The notes: generated by a model from the sequence alone, not told the origin. A DNA stretch of 64,000 nt from Duncaniella sp. (GCA_023664955.1 JAMPEV010000001.1:1104123-1168122), one strand, 5' to 3'. Counted from the first letter of the stretch, positions 8,312-18,232 are shown. Made by a program: numbers and translations.

Positions 8312-10123
8312 ATGAAAAAAACGATGCAGAAGATCAGGAATATCGCCATCATTGCCCATGTCGACCATGGGAAAACAACGCTTGTGGATAAAATGCTATT
8401 AGCTGGGAAGCTTTTTCGCGACAATCAGGCCACAGGTGAATTAATCCTTGACAACAACGACCTTGAACGTGAACGAGGGATAACAATTCTCTCTAAGAAC
8501 GTGTCAATCAACTACAACGGATATAAAATCAACATCATTGACACTCCGGGACACGCCGACTTCGGAGGCGAGGTGGAGCGTGTGCTTAACATGGCCGACG
8601 GATGCTTGCTGCTCGTTGATGCCTTTGAAGGACCGATGCCCCAGACCCGCTTTGTGCTTCAAAAAGCTATCCAGATGGGACTAAAGCCGGTGGTTGTAAT
8701 TAATAAGGTGGACAAGCCCAATTGCCGCCCAGAGGAAGTGCAGGAAATGGTGTTTGACCTGATGTTCAACCTCGATGCCACAGAGGACCAGCTCGATTTT
8801 CCCACTATTTACGGTTCGGCAAAACAGGGATGGATGAGTACCGACTACACCAAGCCCACCGATAATATCACTGCCGTCCTTGATGCCATCATCGAATATA
8901 TCCCTGAACCGCAAGTGCTTGAAGGTGACGCACAGATGCTCATCACATCTCTCGACTATAGCAGCTACGTCGGTCGTATTGCCATTGGCCGTGTACATCG
9001 TGGCGAACTTCGTGAAGGCCAAGAAATAGCTTTATGCAAGAAGGACGGCTCCATCGTTAAGCAGCGCATCAAAGAGCTGCACACATTTGAAGGCATGGGA
9101 CGCAAGAAAGTGGAATCAGTGAAGAGCGGTGACATTTGCGCCCTCGTGGGAATCGAAGGATTTGAAATCGGAGACACCGTGGCCGACATCAACAATCCCG
9201 AACCGCTCCCGCGCATCGCCATCGACGAACCCACAATGTCAATGACATTTACCATCAACGATAGCCCGTTCTTTGGCCGCGACGGTAAGTATGTCACCTC
9301 ACGTCATATCGCCGACCGTCTCACCAAAGAACTTGACCGCAATCTCGCCCTCCGTGTCACCAAGGCTGACCATGAGGACACATGGACCGTATACGGTCGC
9401 GGCGTGCTTCATCTCTCAGTGCTGATTGAGACTATGCGCCGCGAAGGATTCGAGTTGCAAGTTGGCCAGCCACAGGTAATCATCAAAGAGATTGACGGGA
9501 AGAAATGCGAACCGGTGGAGATGCTCACCATCAATGTTCCGGAGGAATATTCATCGAAAATCATCGACATGGTGACTCGCCGCAAGGGAGAAATGGTGTC
9601 AATGACCACACAAAACGACCGCATTCACCTTGAATTCGTCATCCCATCGCGCGGCATTATAGGTCTGCGCAACAATGTGCTGACCGGATCTGCCGGCGAA
9701 GCCATCATGGCACATCGTTTCCATGAATATCAACCTTGGAAGGGTGACATAGAGCGGCGCACCAATGGTTCGCTCATCGCAATGGAAGCCGGAACTGCAT
9801 ATGCCTACGCCATAGACAAGCTCCAGGACCGCGGACGATTCTTCATCTTCCCGCAGGAGGAGGTTTATGCCGGCCAGGTGGTGGGAGAAAATGCCAAGGA
9901 CAATGACATAGTGGTAAATGTTACCAAGTCTAAGAAACTCACCAATATGCGTGCGAGCGGCGCTGATGACAAAGCCCGCATCATCCCCCCTGTGGTATTC
10001 TCACTTGAAGAAGCACTTGAGTATATCAAAGAGGATGAATATGTGGAGGTTACGCCCCACCATCTTCGCCTACGCAAGATAATTCTCGACGAGCTTGAGC
10101 GCAAACGCGCCAACAAATCATAA
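8312..10123 (+). CDS. typA: Ribosome-associated translational GTPase TypA/BipA
   Basis: TypA is an EF-G-like GTPase that binds the 70S ribosome and helps ribosome assembly and growth under stress or cold. The G-domain motifs are [15 protein letters not shown] (G1), ERERGITI (G2), [12 protein letters not shown] (G3) and NKVDKP (G4). The elongation-factor domains II, III and V and the TypA-specific C-terminal domain follow. The 603-residue length is typical. The start at 8312 is taken; an ATG four codons later (8324) is equally possible. It is monocistronic between its own promoter and terminator. Confidence 0.97.
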   Translation: MKKTMQKIRNIAIIAHVDHGKTTLVDKMLLAGKLFRDNQATGELILDNNDLERERGITILSKNVSINYNGYKINIIDTPGHADFGGEVERVLNMADGCLLLVDAFEGPMPQTRFVLQKAIQMGLKPVVVINKVDKPNCRPEEVQEMVFDLMFNLDATEDQLDFPTIYGSAKQGWMSTDYTKPTDNITAVLDAIIEYIPEPQVLEGDAQMLITSLDYSSYVGRIAIGRVHRGELREGQEIALCKKDGSIVKQRIKELHTFEGMGRKKVESVKSGDICALVGIEGFEIGDTVADINNPEPLPRIAIDEPTMSMTFTINDSPFFGRDGKYVTSRHIADRLTKELDRNLALRVTKADHEDTWTVYGRGVLHLSVLIETMRREGFELQVGQPQVIIKEIDGKKCEPVEMLTINVPEEYSSKIIDMVTRRKGEMVSMTTQNDRIHLEFVIPSRGIIGLRNNVLTGSAGEAIMAHRFHEYQPWKGDIERRTNGSLIAMEAGTAYAYAIDKLQDRGRFFIFPQEEVYAGQVVGENAKDNDIVVNVTKSKKLTNMRASGADDKARIIPPVVFSLEEALEYIKEDEYVEVTPHHLRLRKIILDELERKRANKS

Positions 10124-10144
10124 TCACTTTTTGATTCACCACAG

Positions 10145-10178
10145 AGTCCGGTATCTCCAAACGATTCCGGACTTTTTT
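10145..10178 (+). terminator. Intrinsic terminator of typA
   Basis: AGTCCGG (10145-10151) pairs with CCGGACT (10067+100, i.e. 10167-10173) and is followed directly by a run of six T residues. Confidence 0.85.
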
Positions 10179-10232
10179 GATTTTTAACGTTTTGTAATAC
10201 TATAAAATAACACATTTACCTTGATAATTTGT

Positions 10233-10240
10233 TACTTTTG
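10233..10240 (+). promoter_or_regulatory. -7 element upstream of the GH31 gene
   Basis: TACTTTTG matches TAnnTTTG. It places the transcription start near or before 10247 and so supports the ATG at 10291 rather than the in-frame GTG at 10258 as the start of translation. The upstream half is weak. Confidence 0.55.
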
Positions 10241-10290
10241 CATAACGTATCTTTTTTGTGATACTCTTAGCGAATAAATTTACAACGCCC

Positions 10291-12681
10291 ATGAAACTAC
10301 TTAACCATATATGCCAACGGCTTACCTTGGCAGCCCTTACAATCCTAACAGTTACAGCGTCGGCACAAGCTGTTGAAACAAGCAAGATAAGCGTCACCAC
10401 TCCACAAGGGCGCATTGTGACCGTGGAAGCTATCACCGATAATATCGTAAAAGTTACCAACCTTGCCAAAGGCGATAAAGCCCCGTCAACACCTACCTCG
10501 GTGATTAAGGAATCGGATGCGTCAGCTACCATCTCGGAAATGGATGGTGTCAGCCTCCTGACAACCACCTCAGGAGTCGTGGCAAGAGTTGACAAACAGA
10601 CCGGCGAAGTAGACATCACCACCGGAAGAAACCGTGCCATAAGTGACAACGGACTAAGGACAGAGGTTGATGGCAAACAAACCTTGTCACTCTCGACCAT
10701 GGGTACAGGTTCATTCTATGGCGCAGGTGAGCGTGGTTACAGTTTCAATTTGGCAGGAGACACTCTCGTGATGTACAACAAGCAAAACTATGGCTACACT
10801 GGAGGTGAGGAACGAATCAAGCAGATGAACATCACAATGCCTTTGTTTCTATCTTCCAATGGCTACGCAGTAGTATTTGACGACTTCGGAGCAGCCGAAA
10901 TGGTGATGAGCAACCCGATTGTCTACACCACAGAATCAAAATACCCCATCTCCTACTACTTCGTCAACGGTGCCGGCACGCTTGCCGACGTAACAAAGGA
11001 ATTGTCAAGTCTTACCGGCCGCCAAGAGTTACCGCCTTTCTGGTCATTAGGTTATATAACATCTAAATATGGCTATCGCACTCAGGCCGAAACTACCGGT
11101 GTAATTGACACACTGAAGCGCAGCGGTTATCCGGTAGATGGAATCGTACTCGACTTGTATTGGTATGGCAAAGAGGAGGATATGGGCCGGCTCGCTTGGG
11201 ACGAAGAGCAGTGGCCTGACCATCAGAAAATGCTCTCCGACCTAAAGACCGAGGGTGTTAACACTGTAATTATCTCCCAGCCATACATTCTACGCAATAG
11301 CCGCGGATTAGATAATTACAACGAACTCGCCTCGAAAGAAATGCTCGTTAAGGATTCCGTAGGCAATCCTCAGGAAGTGGTAATTTGGGTTGGTGAAGGC
11401 GGTATGTTTGACATGTCGAACCCCGACACCCGCGCATGGCTCCGTGACCGGTACAAGCAGCTCACACTCGAGGGTGTAGGTGGCTGGTGGGGCGACCTTG
11501 GCGAGCCGGAAGTACATCCCGAAGGCGGCCGTCATGCCAACGGATTCACCGCACGAGAATACCACAACCTCTACGGCAACGACTGGAGCAGCATAATTTA
11601 CGACCTTTTCAAAGAGGATTTTCCCGACAAAAGACTCATGACAATGATGCGAGGTGGCACCACGGGGTTGCAGCGATACAGTGTGTACCCTTGGTCAACT
11701 GATGTGTCACGTTCGTGGGGAGGTCTTGAACCGCAAATCACTATCATGCTGAATGCCGGGCTCAGCGGACTTGGCTATATGAGCCATGACGTGGGCGGAT
11801 TTGCAATCGATCCCGAACATCCTTACGACCCCGAACTCTACGTGAGATGGCTGCAACTCGGCACCTTCTCCCCTATCCTCCGCACACACGCCCAGGACAC
11901 AGCAGAACCGTATAAGTATCCCTATCATCAGTCAATCATACTACCCCTTATCAAAGAGCGTTATCGCTGGTTGCCATATAATTACACTCTTGCCTACGAA
12001 AATGCTTCGGCAGGGACACCGCTTGTTCGTCCTCTCAATTTCTATACTCCGGGTTCTACAAAGTATGATGACATAAAGGATGAATACCTTTGGGGGCGCG
12101 ACCTCCTCGTGGCGCCGGTAATTAAACAAGGCGCATCAGAGAGAGAAATCGTATTCCCCGACGGGCTTTGGGTTGATTATAACACCCCCGACAAATTATA
12201 TCACGGAGGTGATACCATAATTTACCCCGCTCCGCTCGAAGTACTTCCGTTATTTGTTCGCGCAGGTGCGTTCATCCCCCAGGCTGACTATGCGATGGAA
12301 AATACTGGCGACTATCGCGTAGACAAGTATACCATCAACTATTACCCATATTTGGGAGAGTCGGAGTATACCATGTATGAGGATGACCGAAAATCTACCA
12401 CATCGCTCAGTGACAATGCATACTCACTGATAACATTCACCGGCGATGCAACAATGCAGGGTATCGCGATAACAGCTGAAGCCAAAGGTACTTATTCCGG
12501 CGCACCGACTGTAAAGGATATGACATTTAATGTTCACCTTATCAACGGCAATCCTGCTGAAGTGCTGATTAATGGCAAGAAAGCAGGAAAGCGCCAGTGG
12601 AAATACGATGCTACAAAGGGTATCCTCAGCATCAATACTCAATGGGATGTGTCAGAACAGCTTAGCATTGAAATTCTATAA
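10291..12681 (+). CDS. Secreted GH31 family alpha-glucosidase/xylosidase-like enzyme
   Basis: The 796-residue protein begins with a signal peptide (MKLLNHICQRLTLAALTILT, ending VTASAQA), so I place the start at 10291. It then has an N-terminal beta-sandwich, the GH31 (alpha/beta)8 barrel and C-terminal beta domains including a DUF5110-like part. Catalytic residues are visible: the nucleophile Asp402 in GGWWGDLGEP and the acid/base Asp471 in WSTDVSRSW. GH31 enzymes retain configuration and cleave alpha-glucosides, alpha-xylosides or related bonds; the exact substrate is not determined. The neighbour 21 bases downstream is an acetylesterase, which suggests removal of acetyl groups and alpha-linked sugars from a shared glycan in the periplasm or at the surface. 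Confidence 0.93.
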   Translation: MKLLNHICQRLTLAALTILTVTASAQAVETSKISVTTPQGRIVTVEAITDNIVKVTNLAKGDKAPSTPTSVIKESDASATISEMDGVSLLTTTSGVVARVDKQTGEVDITTGRNRAISDNGLRTEVDGKQTLSLSTMGTGSFYGAGERGYSFNLAGDTLVMYNKQNYGYTGGEERIKQMNITMPLFLSSNGYAVVFDDFGAAEMVMSNPIVYTTESKYPISYYFVNGAGTLADVTKELSSLTGRQELPPFWSLGYITSKYGYRTQAETTGVIDTLKRSGYPVDGIVLDLYWYGKEEDMGRLAWDEEQWPDHQKMLSDLKTEGVNTVIISQPYILRNSRGLDNYNELASKEMLVKDSVGNPQEVVIWVGEGGMFDMSNPDTRAWLRDRYKQLTLEGVGGWWGDLGEPEVHPEGGRHANGFTAREYHNLYGNDWSSIIYDLFKEDFPDKRLMTMMRGGTTGLQRYSVYPWSTDVSRSWGGLEPQITIMLNAGLSGLGYMSHDVGGFAIDPEHPYDPELYVRWLQLGTFSPILRTHAQDTAEPYKYPYHQSIILPLIKERYRWLPYNYTLAYENASAGTPLVRPLNFYTPGSTKYDDIKDEYLWGRDLLVAPVIKQGASEREIVFPDGLWVDYNTPDKLYHGGDTIIYPAPLEVLPLFVRAGAFIPQADYAMENTGDYRVDKYTINYYPYLGESEYTMYEDDRKSTTSLSDNAYSLITFTGDATMQGIAITAEAKGTYSGAPTVKDMTFNVHLINGNPAEVLINGKKAGKRQWKYDATKGILSINTQWDVSEQLSIEIL

Positions 12682-12702
12682 CAAATCCTCACATATTCAT
12701 CA

Positions 12703-14190
12703 ATGAAAAAAGTAATTATAGGCACTCTTTTGGCAGTGTCATCTCTCACCGGAGTCCAAGCAAAAGTCACGCTCGGACCAGTTATCAGTGACAACATGGT
12801 GCTCCAACAGCAGTCCAACGCAAAAATTTACGGCAAAGCCGATCCGGGTTCAACAGTGACCGTCACCCCATCATGGAACGGGAAAACATACTCTACACAT
12901 ACTGACTGCACAGGCGAGTGGTGCTTGGCCGTGGAAACTCCTGAAGCGAGTTTTACCCCATTTTCCATCGCTATCTCTGATGGCGAGCCATTGACTCTCA
13001 ATAATGTCCTAATCGGAGAAGTGTGGCTTGCGTCCGGGCAATCCAACATGGAAATGCCTCTGAAGGGTTTTCCGGGCTGCTGCATTGAAGGCGGATATGA
13101 CGAAATAGCTGGTTCGCGTGCCTACGCTGACAAGGTGAGATTCATTACTGTCCCTCTTGCCCAAAGCTATACACCGGTCGACACGATTGACGCTACATGG
13201 ACTGTCCCCTCACCTGAGACCTCTCCGAAATACAGCGCAATCGCATGGCATTATGCCAAGCAGCTGTCGGATGTACTCAATGTACCGGTGGGAATAGTCA
13301 GTGCTGCCTATGGAGGCGCGAAGGTGGAGAGCTGGATGCCTCGCGAACTCTTGGAAAAATATCCTGACATATCACTTGACCCAAAGGACATCGAAACTAT
13401 CACTCACTATCATCGTCCGATGTTAATGTATAATGCAATGTTCAACCCCATTAAGGATTATACTTACAAGGGTATTATATGGTATCAAGGATGCTCAAAC
13501 GTCACCACTTATTCCACTTACGCTGAACGACTTGCCGCCATGGTAAAAAACTGGCGAAACGAAATTGGGCTTGGTGACATCCCCTTTTACGCTGTTGAAA
13601 TTGCGCCATATCAATATGGCGGTCCTGAGACTGGACTTTCCCCTTTCCTAAGGGAGGCACAATGGAAGTCCATTGAGATAATACCCAACAGCGACATGGT
13701 ATCAATCAATGACCTCGTGAAGCCATATGAACGTTACAATATCCATCCTGCGGATAAATCAAAAGCCGGGAAACGTCTCAGCGACCTTGCGCTGAACAAA
13801 ACGTACGGAAAGAAGCAATTCATGGCAGGAAGTCCTAAGTATAAGTCACACCGATTTGTCGATGGGGCTGCTTGGGTTGCAATTGAGTCGCACAACGACG
13901 GAATATGCCGCAATTACGACATTCAAGGCTTTGAAGTGGCAGGTCCTGACAAAGTGTTCCACCCGGCCGACTCTGTATGGCTACATTGGCAGACTAACGA
14001 GATGGTAGTTTCCAGCAAGAAAGTGCCAAATCCGGTAGCAGTGCGCTACGGTTTCCGCGACTTCCTCCCCGGCACACTCTACGGAGGCAACTACTTACCC
14101 CTCATCCCCTTCCGCACCGACAACTGGGAAACTCCCACCGACGGCACACCCGCAATCAAAAACGAACCCGATGCATATCTGGAGGAGTAG
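12703..14190 (+). CDS. Secreted sialate O-acetylesterase-like (SASA family) protein
   Basis: The 495-residue protein starts with a signal peptide (MKKVIIGTLLAVSSLTGVQA). It matches the SASA family of SGNH hydrolases, which remove O-acetyl groups from sialic acid or plant polysaccharides. Block I is WLASGQSNMEMP with Ser114 as likely nucleophile. The block usually read as WYQGESN is here WYQGCSN (Cys264), and the block usually read as DIHP is YNIHP (Asn346, His348). The Ser and His are kept, while the Glu and Asp positions differ. It is co-transcribed with the GH31 gene. Family is secure; activity and substrate are open because of the two substitutions. Confidence 0.85.
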   Translation: MKKVIIGTLLAVSSLTGVQAKVTLGPVISDNMVLQQQSNAKIYGKADPGSTVTVTPSWNGKTYSTHTDCTGEWCLAVETPEASFTPFSIAISDGEPLTLNNVLIGEVWLASGQSNMEMPLKGFPGCCIEGGYDEIAGSRAYADKVRFITVPLAQSYTPVDTIDATWTVPSPETSPKYSAIAWHYAKQLSDVLNVPVGIVSAAYGGAKVESWMPRELLEKYPDISLDPKDIETITHYHRPMLMYNAMFNPIKDYTYKGIIWYQGCSNVTTYSTYAERLAAMVKNWRNEIGLGDIPFYAVEIAPYQYGGPETGLSPFLREAQWKSIEIIPNSDMVSINDLVKPYERYNIHPADKSKAGKRLSDLALNKTYGKKQFMAGSPKYKSHRFVDGAAWVAIESHNDGICRNYDIQGFEVAGPDKVFHPADSVWLHWQTNEMVVSSKKVPNPVAVRYGFRDFLPGTLYGGNYLPLIPFRTDNWETPTDGTPAIKNEPDAYLEE

Positions 14191-14220
14191 AAGATTTTTA
14201 CATAAATATTTCTGAAAGTT

Positions 14221-14270
14221 ATCCCCCCTGAAAATTCAACAATTCCATGAACAATTTTCGGGGGGGTGAT
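14221..14270 (+). terminator. Terminator of the GH31-esterase operon
   Basis: CCCCCCTGAAAATT (14223-14236) pairs over 14 positions with AATTTTCGGGGGGG (14253-14266), including one G-T wobble. TGATTTTATAAT follows. Confidence 0.8.
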
Positions 14271-14306
14271 TTTATAATAATATTTATCTTTAAAACAGGA
14301 TTAACA

Positions 14307-14689
14307 TGAGTAGGGAGATATTCTTAATATTTGTAATTTTGAGCAATTTAGCTTAGTTTGTTCAGAATGATGAGAACATTGACTCTATCATAGCAGCTGT
14401 TGATTCTGTTACATCAGTTGAAATACAAGAGATCGTTGTTAAAACCTCGAAGTGATACTGAAATCAGACATGGACGTTTATTATCCTTCTTAGAGGTCTA
14501 TTAACACAGAAAGTAATGGGACACACAACTTTTGAGTAATCTCTTGATAGCAAGCATATCTCCATTGATGACATGCTTGGCAAAATTCAATCCGGTAATG
14601 AATGGGTGGAGCTACAAATAAATGGCAGAACAGCCACTATTGAACAAGTTAATGAATTGCTTCCTAAGATTTTCACAATATATTTTTGA
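14307..14689 (+). pseudogene. Decayed gene of unknown function
   Basis: A stretch starting with ATG at 14307 reads MSREIFLIFVILSNLA (a signal-peptide-like start), then TAG, then FVQNDENIDSIIAAVDSVTS and VEIQEIVVKTSK before another stop. A second coding-like stretch reads DSKHISIDDMLGKIQSGNEW followed by VELQINGRTATIEQVNELLP and ends at TGA 14687-14689. Codon content looks protein-like in both parts, but nonsense codons and at least one frame change break it. I read it as a remnant of a small secreted protein. No family was recognised. The rest of the 14191-14768 gap holds only two terminators. Confidence 0.5.
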
Positions 14690-14703
14690 AATTAACTAAA
14701 TAA

Positions 14704-14734
14704 GAATGTCACCCCTTGAAAAGGGATGACATTC
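14704..14734. terminator. Terminator between the decayed gene and tonB
   Basis: GAATGTCACCCCTT pairs with AAGGGATGACATTC with one imperfect position. It lies downstream of the minus-strand tonB gene and of the plus-strand remnant, so it can serve both. Confidence 0.7.
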
Positions 14735-14768
14735 CATATAAAAGTACCAAATAACTGATGCGTTCTAA

Positions 14769-15623
14769 TTAGATGCCCTGGAGTTTGAACTGGATAGGCA
14801 GGGTGTACCAAACGTTCACAGCGTGACCGTTCATCTTACCGGGGACAAACTTGGGAAGTGATTTAACCACGCGAACAGCTTCCTTATCGAGGTCAGGGTC
14901 TTTACCGCGAGCCACCTTAACTTCACCTACTTCACCGGTCTTGGTAACAACGAACTGGATTACCACACGACCCTGGATGTTGTTTTCCTGAGCCATAGCC
15001 GGGTAGCGGATGTGGTCATTCACCCACTTGAGGAGAGCTGCTTCACCGCCGGGGAACTGAGGTTTCTGTTCAACGACTGTAAATACTTGGTTGTCATCTA
15101 CAGGTTCAGGCTTCTTCTCTTCAACGATGATTTCCTCTTTGTGCTCACGAACAACGTTCAAGTCGTCAGTACCCTTATCGAAGTCAGTGGTACCTACAGC
15201 TGTGTCAGTTTCCTTGAGATCATCCTGTGATTTGATTTCTTCCACAACTTCTTCGTCCTTTGTGATTTGAAGTTCGGTAGCTTTCACAGTGTTAAGGATT
15301 TCTTCGGGGAGAGCCTCGGGCTGCTGCTCTTCAACACGCTCCTGCACTTCTTCCTCCTCTTCCTCCTGCTGATCATCAGCTGAATAGTCAACGATTGCTT
15401 GCTCCACCATATCCTCAGGACGGGCTTCTGCTGACTGAAGCACTGTATTGGCGAGAAGACCGAGAAGAGCTACTGCAAGGAGTACTATAAGGATTACGAG
15501 CATTGCGCGGTTATGGCGCTTAGCTGAAGCCTTACGGAGTTCATAAGCTCCGAAGTCTTTATTTTTACCTTCAAATATTAGGTCAATCCATTCTGATGAT
15601 GAAAGATCTACATCTTTTGCCAT
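14769..15623 (-). CDS. tonB: Energy transducer TonB
   Basis: TonB carries the force harvested by ExbB-ExbD to outer-membrane receptors such as SusC-type porins. The 284-residue protein has a cytoplasmic N-terminus (about 1-38, with SSSEWIDLIFEGKNKDFGAYELRK typical of Bacteroidota TonB), one transmembrane helix (about 40-62), an acidic Glu-rich periplasmic linker (about 80-175, rather than the Pro-Lys linker of enterobacteria) and the C-terminal TonB domain (about 185-284; FPGGEAALLKWVNDHIRYP, GRVVIQFVVTKTG). It is the last gene of a minus-strand exbB-exbD-exbD-tonB unit. Confidence 0.94.
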   Translation of the reverse strand: MAKDVDLSSSEWIDLIFEGKNKDFGAYELRKASAKRHNRAMLVILIVLLAVALLGLLANTVLQSAEARPEDMVEQAIVDYSADDQQEEEEEEVQERVEEQQPEALPEEILNTVKATELQITKDEEVVEEIKSQDDLKETDTAVGTTDFDKGTDDLNVVREHKEEIIVEEKKPEPVDDNQVFTVVEQKPQFPGGEAALLKWVNDHIRYPAMAQENNIQGRVVIQFVVTKTGEVGEVKVARGKDPDLDKEAVRVVKSLPKFVPGKMNGHAVNVWYTLPIQFKLQGI

Positions 15624-15670
15624 ATTTCTTTTGAGATTTTTCGGGTTAATATATATCTGTCATCAACTGA

Positions 15671-16417
15671 TTACTTCTGTGGATTCTTTTTCAGATATGA
15701 GATAATCATTGCTGAGTCAACAGCGTTGATATTATCAATCTGGTAACGAGAAATCTGATTGATCTGCATCTCATCGAGTGCGCTGATCAAGCTTTCCCAA
15801 GAAGCTTCTGGAGCGGCCTTGATAATAACTACAGGACGAGTGAGTGTTGAGTCGTTACGAATCTCACGTGCGCGAGCCTGATATATTGAGTCGTTAACTG
15901 CTGATATAGGAGAAAACTCCTTGTTACGCCAGCGAGTCTTTTCCTTGTCAATCTTTTCAAGCACCTGCTTGTTACGATCATGGAGGATCTTGCGAATACC
16001 TTGCTGAAGTTTACCGTCATTACCGAGGAATTTCTCAGCCTTAAGCTTATTGTTGTCGATGATTCCATCACCGTCAGCGTCAGCTATATCGGGCATACCT
16101 TCATAGTAATATACCGTATTCATCGGGCGGCCGGTGTCGTCCTTCTTAACGTCACCGTTGGCATTGCGGTCGGTAGTCAATATCATTGTGATTGCTTCCG
16201 ATTCTTTTGCTTTGTTCATCTGATTTTGCTCCACCTTTTCATTCGAAGGGAGTGAAATGGTGAGAGTCTGTGACTTAATCATAGTGGTACAAAGCATGAA
16301 GAATGTAATCAGAAGCATGTTCATGTCCACCATCGGAGTGAAGTCCACATGGATAGACATTTTCTTCTGGGCACCTTTTTTCTTTTTGCCCTTGTCTGAT
16401 TGTTCTATTTGTGCCAT
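15671..16417 (-). CDS. exbD: ExbD/TolR-family biopolymer transport protein (second copy)
   Basis: ExbD works with ExbB as a proton-driven stator that powers TonB. The 248-residue protein has a cytoplasmic basic start (KGKKKKGAQKK), a transmembrane helix at about 26-46 with the conserved Asp in FTPMVDMNMLLITFFML, and a periplasmic domain. It is about 100 residues longer than E. coli ExbD because of an insertion in the periplasmic part (about 80-180) rich in charged residues. It lies six bases after the first exbD. Two different ExbD proteins in one operon is usual in Bacteroidota; they may form a mixed dimer. Confidence 0.9.
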   Translation of the reverse strand: MAQIEQSDKGKKKKGAQKKMSIHVDFTPMVDMNMLLITFFMLCTTMIKSQTLTISLPSNEKVEQNQMNKAKESEAITMILTTDRNANGDVKKDDTGRPMNTVYYYEGMPDIADADGDGIIDNNKLKAEKFLGNDGKLQQGIRKILHDRNKQVLEKIDKEKTRWRNKEFSPISAVNDSIYQARAREIRNDSTLTRPVVIIKAAPEASWESLISALDEMQINQISRYQIDNINAVDSAMIISYLKKNPQK

Positions 16418-16423
16418 AATTGA

Positions 16424-17140
16424 TTAGTCTTGCTCAGTTTTTAAAGCGGTCATTATACTGAAGCGGTTCATCTTAAGTGTCTGGAGGTTGTCAAGCACGT
16501 CATGAACGGTGTTGTAAGGGGTGTCCTTGTCGGCTTTAACTGCGATACCTTCGCCTTTCTTCATAGCTTTCTGAAGGTTGTCGTTACCAGAATTATAGAT
16601 GGCGCGCATCCAGATTTGGAATTCGTTCAGACGATCCATGTCCTTATTGTCGTTGATGGGTATACCAACACCTTTTTGGGTCATATCGCTGATAAACTTG
16701 TCCTGCTCTGTCTGTGACATTGAGAGGAACTGCGGGAGTACCTGGAAGGGTACGCCAAACATGTTTATCTTTGAGAATGTCTGAACTTGCTGTTCGGTCA
16801 ACTGTACTTTGTTGCTTGGGTGTGCATCGTTCCACATGTCAACGGCGTTCAGGAGAACCTGACGGCGGATAGCTTCAGAACCCCACTCGTCCTTTGTGGC
16901 GGCATCGGCGTCACCGGCGATTGAGATGAAGATTTTACCCTCCGGGCTGACAAGGATTTCTGCCAGGTTGGCGGTAGGAACTTTCTGCTCAGAAACTGAT
17001 GACGGTGTCAACACTGTCACCGGTTCCTTCTGAAGGAAAGTTGATGTCAACATGAAGAAAGTAAGCAAGAGCACAGTCACGTCACTCATCGCGGTCATGT
17101 CGATGAGGGTGCTTTTTCTCTTAATTTTTACTTTTCCCAT
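16424..17140 (-). CDS. exbD: ExbD/TolR-family biopolymer transport protein (first copy)
   Basis: This 238-residue ExbD paralogue has a short basic N-terminus (MGKVKIKRKSTLIDM), one transmembrane helix at about 18-38 with the conserved Asp in the motif DMTAMSDVTVLLLTFFML, and a large periplasmic domain. It differs from the next gene product in its periplasmic sequence, so the pair is not a recent duplication. It sits between exbB (64 bases upstream) and the second exbD (6 bases downstream). The role is proton-coupled energising of TonB. Confidence 0.9.
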   Translation of the reverse strand: MGKVKIKRKSTLIDMTAMSDVTVLLLTFFMLTSTFLQKEPVTVLTPSSVSEQKVPTANLAEILVSPEGKIFISIAGDADAATKDEWGSEAIRRQVLLNAVDMWNDAHPSNKVQLTEQQVQTFSKINMFGVPFQVLPQFLSMSQTEQDKFISDMTQKGVGIPINDNKDMDRLNEFQIWMRAIYNSGNDNLQKAMKKGEGIAVKADKDTPYNTVHDVLDNLQTLKMNRFSIMTALKTEQD

Positions 17141-17204
17141 ATTACGTTATCCTTTTTGAGGTTATGATTGTTTTTAAAACCTTGTTGATATTTGTAACAG
17201 GGGA

Positions 17205-18026
17205 TTAGTGAGAAGCTGCAAATGTTTGCACGATTGAATAACCGATCTCGTCGATAGCGTAGGTCAGGTTGTCGATCTTGTTGGTGTAGAAGTTATAAGA
17301 GATAACAGCGAATGCACCGGTTGCGATACCGAAAGCAGTGTTGATAAGCGCCTCAGAGATACCGGTTGAAAGTTCGGTTGAGTCAGGAGCACCAGATGCT
17401 GCAAGAGCCTGGAATGATTTGATCATACCCATCACAGTACCGAGAAGACCAACGAGAGTACCGAGGGTGGTGAGAGTTGCAACGATGGGGAGGTTCTGCT
17501 GGAGAGCCGGCATTTCGAGAGCTGTAGCTTCTTCAACTGACTTCTGAACGTTAGCGATTTTCTGCTCCTTGGTGAGGACAGTGTTCTTGTCCATTTCTTC
17601 GTAGCTTACGAGAGTAGCTGCAACTACGGCTGCTACTGAACCCTTCTGCTGCTGGCAGAGCTTCTTTGCGCCTGCGATGTCGTTAGCAGCAAGGCATTTC
17701 TTGATGTTAGCAACGAATTTCTCGATGCTGCCTTTACCCTTCGCTGAAGAGATAGCGATCCAACGCTCAACTGAGAGCACAATCACAGTAAGGAAGAGGG
17801 TCTGGAGGATAGGCACGATGAAACCACCCTTATAGATTGTTCCCCAAAGGTCGATGGGGTGACCTTCTTCGAAGTGTGATTCGTGACCGAACCAGAAGAT
17901 GAAGAGGCAAACTGCCACTACAAAGCAGGCGAGGATTACCAAGAATGCATTCTTGATACCGGCTACGTTGCTGCCACTTTTTTGAGACTGAGCCTTTGCG
18001 GGCTGATTAGGCTTTTGAGCTTCCAT
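17205..18026 (-). CDS. exbB: ExbB/TolQ/MotA-family proton channel
   Basis: ExbB forms the pentameric inner-membrane channel of the TonB motor. The 273-residue protein has hydrophobic segments at about 26-46, 66-86, 165-190 and 210-235. The conserved MotA_TolQ_ExbB block is in the second half (NLPIVATLTTLGTLVGLLGTVMGMIKSFQAL, then ALINTAFGIATGAFAVISYNFYTNKID). The extra N-terminal helix compared with E. coli ExbB is usual for the phylum. It is the first gene of the operon, behind a promoter with both consensus elements. Confidence 0.93.
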   Translation of the reverse strand: MEAQKPNQPAKAQSQKSGSNVAGIKNAFLVILACFVVAVCLFIFWFGHESHFEEGHPIDLWGTIYKGGFIVPILQTLFLTVIVLSVERWIAISSAKGKGSIEKFVANIKKCLAANDIAGAKKLCQQQKGSVAAVVAATLVSYEEMDKNTVLTKEQKIANVQKSVEEATALEMPALQQNLPIVATLTTLGTLVGLLGTVMGMIKSFQALAASGAPDSTELSTGISEALINTAFGIATGAFAVISYNFYTNKIDNLTYAIDEIGYSIVQTFAASH

Positions 18027-18232
18027 GATTTGAATTACTAATTTTTTTGAGTTTTGGTTTATTGTTTATTAGTTTTGATGATATTACAGTTTTCGGGTCT
18101 GCGCTTGACGTTATGTCTTGCTATATAATAATGGATTTATTATTCTGACTTTCAGAGTTATTTATGGGTTAAAACTGTTATTTCATGGTATCGGTAGTTA
18201 AGCACATAATTGAGTGTTTAAGAAACGATATG

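Noticed and set aside
10258-10290. GTG start extending the GH31 protein by 11 residues
   Set aside because: The signal peptide begins at the ATG at 10291, and the predicted -7 element (10233-10240) puts the transcript start close to the GTG.
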